Origin: RZZS01 sp964498755
GTDB lineage: Bacteria > Pseudomonadota > Alphaproteobacteria > Micavibrionales > Micavibrionaceae
Direction: 5' to 3'
Length of the DNA stretch: 6,984 nt
Assembly (NCBI GenBank): GCA_964498755.1
Contig: CAZCIB010000074.1
Location: 1-6,984 of the forward strand
Shown: positions 5,424 through 6,984 of the stretch, piece by piece
Position numbering within the stretch: position 1 is the stretch's first letter
Layout of the letters: each line of letters opens with the position of its first letter
The notes under the pieces: model-generated
What the model was told of the DNA's origin: nothing
Databases searched by the model: none
What the model saw: only the letters and a program-made list of their open reading frames with translations
Position numbers and translations under genes: made by a program

Positions 5424-6907
5424 TACAAATCCCTCAAGACCTGCGGAACCGCCTCCGGCAGGTCAGAAGAAATCAGGCCGGGGCCGTAACGCTTCGCCGC
5501 CTCTCCGTGTATCCACGCAGCCGCACTCGCCGCCTCGAATGCCGGCATCCCTTGCGCGAGCAAGCCTGTAATCATGCCCGCAAGTACGTCCCCGCTCCCG
5601 GCTGTGGCCAGCCAGGGCGGCGCGTTCGTATTGACGGCGCAGCGCCCGCAGGGCTTTGCGATCACCGTATCCGGCCCCTTGAGAAGAACAACGGCGCCTG
5701 TCAGGCTGGCGGCTTCCCTGACCTTATCGATTTTGCCGCCCTCCAGATCCGGGAACAGGCGCGCGAATTCGCCTTCATGCGGCGTTAAAACGCATTGCCC
5801 GTGCAGGCCGTCCACCAGCTTTTCCCTCTGGTACTGAAAAACGTTGAGCGCGTCGGCGTCCAGCACGACGGATTTCGAACGCCCCTCTTCCTCGGGCTGG
5901 CAAGCGGCGTAAACCGCCTCCCACAATTTTTGCGGCGCGTCCCTGCCCGCGCCCGGACCGATGAGGACGGCGTTGCGGCGCGCGTCTTTAATGTGCGCAT
6001 CAAACTGATCATAGCTCTCGCACGTCTCAAAAATAAGGCTCGGCATCGCCGCGCCGTATATGAACCTGTTCTTCTCCGGCCCCGTAACAGTGCAGAGCCC
6101 CGCCCCCGCCCTTAAACAGCCCTGCGCCGCCAGCAAGGCCGCGCCGGTCATATTGCTGCCGCCCAGTATGACGGCGTGGCCAAAGCTGTATTTGTGATCG
6201 AACAATGTCTTTGGCCTAAAGGCTCCAAGCCATAAGACGGGAAGGTTCTCTTCCGCGCTCGTCCCGGTCTGGTTCAGAGCGCCGGCCTGAATGCCGATAT
6301 CGCTGACAATGACCGACCCGCACCATGCCTTGCCCGGCATCAAAACATGCCCGAGCTTTTTCCGGAAAAACGTAACCGTCATATTGGCAGGCAAGGCTCT
6401 CTCATCCACCTCGCCCGTATCGCCGTTGACGCCGCTCGGGATATCAACGGCAAGAACGGGCAGACGCTTTTCCCTTATATTCCCGAACAACGCGGCGACA
6501 TGATCCGGCAAATTTCCGCGAAATCCCGTCCCGAAAAACGCGTCAATCACAAGAGTCTTGTTTTTGAGATCCATATTTTCAATCGTCTCCACGCCGCCCG
6601 ACCATCCAGCGGCGGCCTGCGCGGCGTCGCCCTTCAATTCGGTCAGGGGTTTTAGACTGGCCACAGTGACGTGACGCCCGCGCTCTTTAAGCAGCCGCGC
6701 CGCAACATAGCCGTCACCGCCGTTATTACCGGGTCCGCACAAGACCAGAACTCTGAAGTCCGGAAAATGATCAAACACCGAGCGCGCAACCGCCGCGCCC
6801 GCATTCGACATGAGCTCATAGCCTTGCGCGCCCGCTTCGATCGTCAGGTTATCCGCTTGCGCCATTTGCGCGTTGTTGAGAATTTCCAGAGGCTCGGCAA
6901 GTGTCAT
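5420..6907 (-). CDS. nnr: Bifunctional NAD(P)H-hydrate epimerase / ADP-dependent NAD(P)H-hydrate dehydratase
   Basis: Metabolite-repair enzyme. NAD(P)H becomes hydrated to redox-inactive R and S forms; the N-terminal domain interconverts these epimers and the C-terminal domain dehydrates the S form back to NAD(P)H using ADP. The product has 495 residues, normal for the fused form. The epimerase half (YjeF_N, about 1-215) shows QMAQADNLTIEAG (14-26), GPGNNGGDGYVAAR (58-71), DAFFGTG (122-128) and DIPSGVNGDTG (155-165). The dehydratase half (ribokinase-like, about 230-495) shows GGSNMTGAALLAA (249-261), LDADALN (349-355), LTPHEGEFARL (374-384) and TAGSGDVLAG (435-444), with Asp440 the expected catalytic base. 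The start ATG is 22 bases after the tRNA-His CCA end and has no clear Shine-Dalgarno; it fits the family N terminus, so I keep it. Both halves look intact. Confidence 0.95.
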   Translation of the reverse strand: MTLAEPLEILNNAQMAQADNLTIEAGAQGYELMSNAGAAVARSVFDHFPDFRVLVLCGPGNNGGDGYVAARLLKERGRHVTVASLKPLTELKGDAAQAAAGWSGGVETIENMDLKNKTLVIDAFFGTGFRGNLPDHVAALFGNIREKRLPVLAVDIPSGVNGDTGEVDERALPANMTVTFFRKKLGHVLMPGKAWCGSVIVSDIGIQAGALNQTGTSAEENLPVLWLGAFRPKTLFDHKYSFGHAVILGGSNMTGAALLAAQGCLRAGAGLCTVTGPEKNRFIYGAAMPSLIFETCESYDQFDAHIKDARRNAVLIGPGAGRDAPQKLWEAVYAACQPEEEGRSKSVVLDADALNVFQYQREKLVDGLHGQCVLTPHEGEFARLFPDLEGGKIDKVREAASLTGAVVLLKGPDTVIAKPCGRCAVNTNAPPWLATAGSGDVLAGMITGLLAQGMPAFEAASAAAWIHGEAAKRYGPGLISSDLPEAVPQVLRDLY

Positions 6908-6929
6908 GGATTAAAATAAGAAGAGGCGC

Positions 6930-6984
6930 TGGGGCGGCTGACGGGGTTCGAACCCGCGACAACTCGGACCACAACCGAGTGCTC
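6930..6984 (-). tRNA. tRNA-His (anticodon GUG), 5' part beyond the window
   Basis: The 3' portion of a tRNA is visible: end of the D arm (GAGCA), anticodon stem CTCGG/CCGAG with loop TTGTGGT (anticodon GUG at 6972-6970), T-arm loop TTCGAAC, 3' acceptor strand, discriminator C at 6933, and an encoded CCA (6932-6930). The first 20 or so bases, including position -1, lie outside. C73 is the normal bacterial partner of the extra G-1 of tRNA-His. It is the upstream neighbour of nnr. Confidence 0.95.

Noticed and set aside
5300..5788. Plus-strand frame across tRNA-Leu and the end of nnr
   Set aside because: It runs through the antisense of the tRNA (the MVRMKGLEPPRVTPLVPKT-like peptide is a typical spurious translation of tRNA-Leu) and opposite a well-supported gene.

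Overview
The window looks like chromosomal core DNA from an alphaproteobacterium, all of it coded on the minus strand. The evidence is the ClpP sequence (alphaproteobacterial-type stretches such as LVPMVVEQTNRGER and IRPDVATLCIGQAAS), the E. coli-like gene order, and the tRNA neighbours. The partial tRNA-His keeps a C discriminator base. Several well-studied alphaproteobacterial orders (Rhizobiales, Rhodobacterales, Caulobacterales) have lost this, so a more basal lineage is favoured; that placement is inference. Base composition is moderate, around the mid-fifties percent G+C by eye, with AT-rich gaps between genes.

Read in the direction of transcription, from high to low coordinates, the layout is: a partial tRNA-His (its 3' part); nnr, the bifunctional NAD(P)HX epimerase/dehydratase; tRNA-Leu(UAG); a spacer with 7-bp tandem repeats and inverted copies of them; tig (trigger factor); clpP; an AT-rich gap with an 8-bp inverted repeat; lon; a gap with a hairpin; and probably the first three codons of a hup gene at the window edge (GTG AAC AAA behind a purine-rich ribosome-binding site).

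The tig-clpP-lon-hup block is the classic proteobacterial protein quality-control cluster. Trigger factor handles nascent chains at the ribosome. ClpP and Lon are the barrels of two ATP-dependent protease systems. The usual ATPase partner gene clpX, normally between clpP and lon, is absent: the gap is only about 150 bp and holds no gene. ClpP must therefore be served by an unfoldase encoded elsewhere.

Other points of interest are a run of 10 histidines in 18 residues in the C-terminal domain of trigger factor, a long lysine/acid-rich tail on the same protein, an alanine in place of the usual methionine next to the ClpP catalytic serine, and the repeats around tRNA-Leu and upstream of lon. I see no mobile element, CRISPR array or clearly new multi-gene system. 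The unusual signals are variations within a conserved housekeeping locus.
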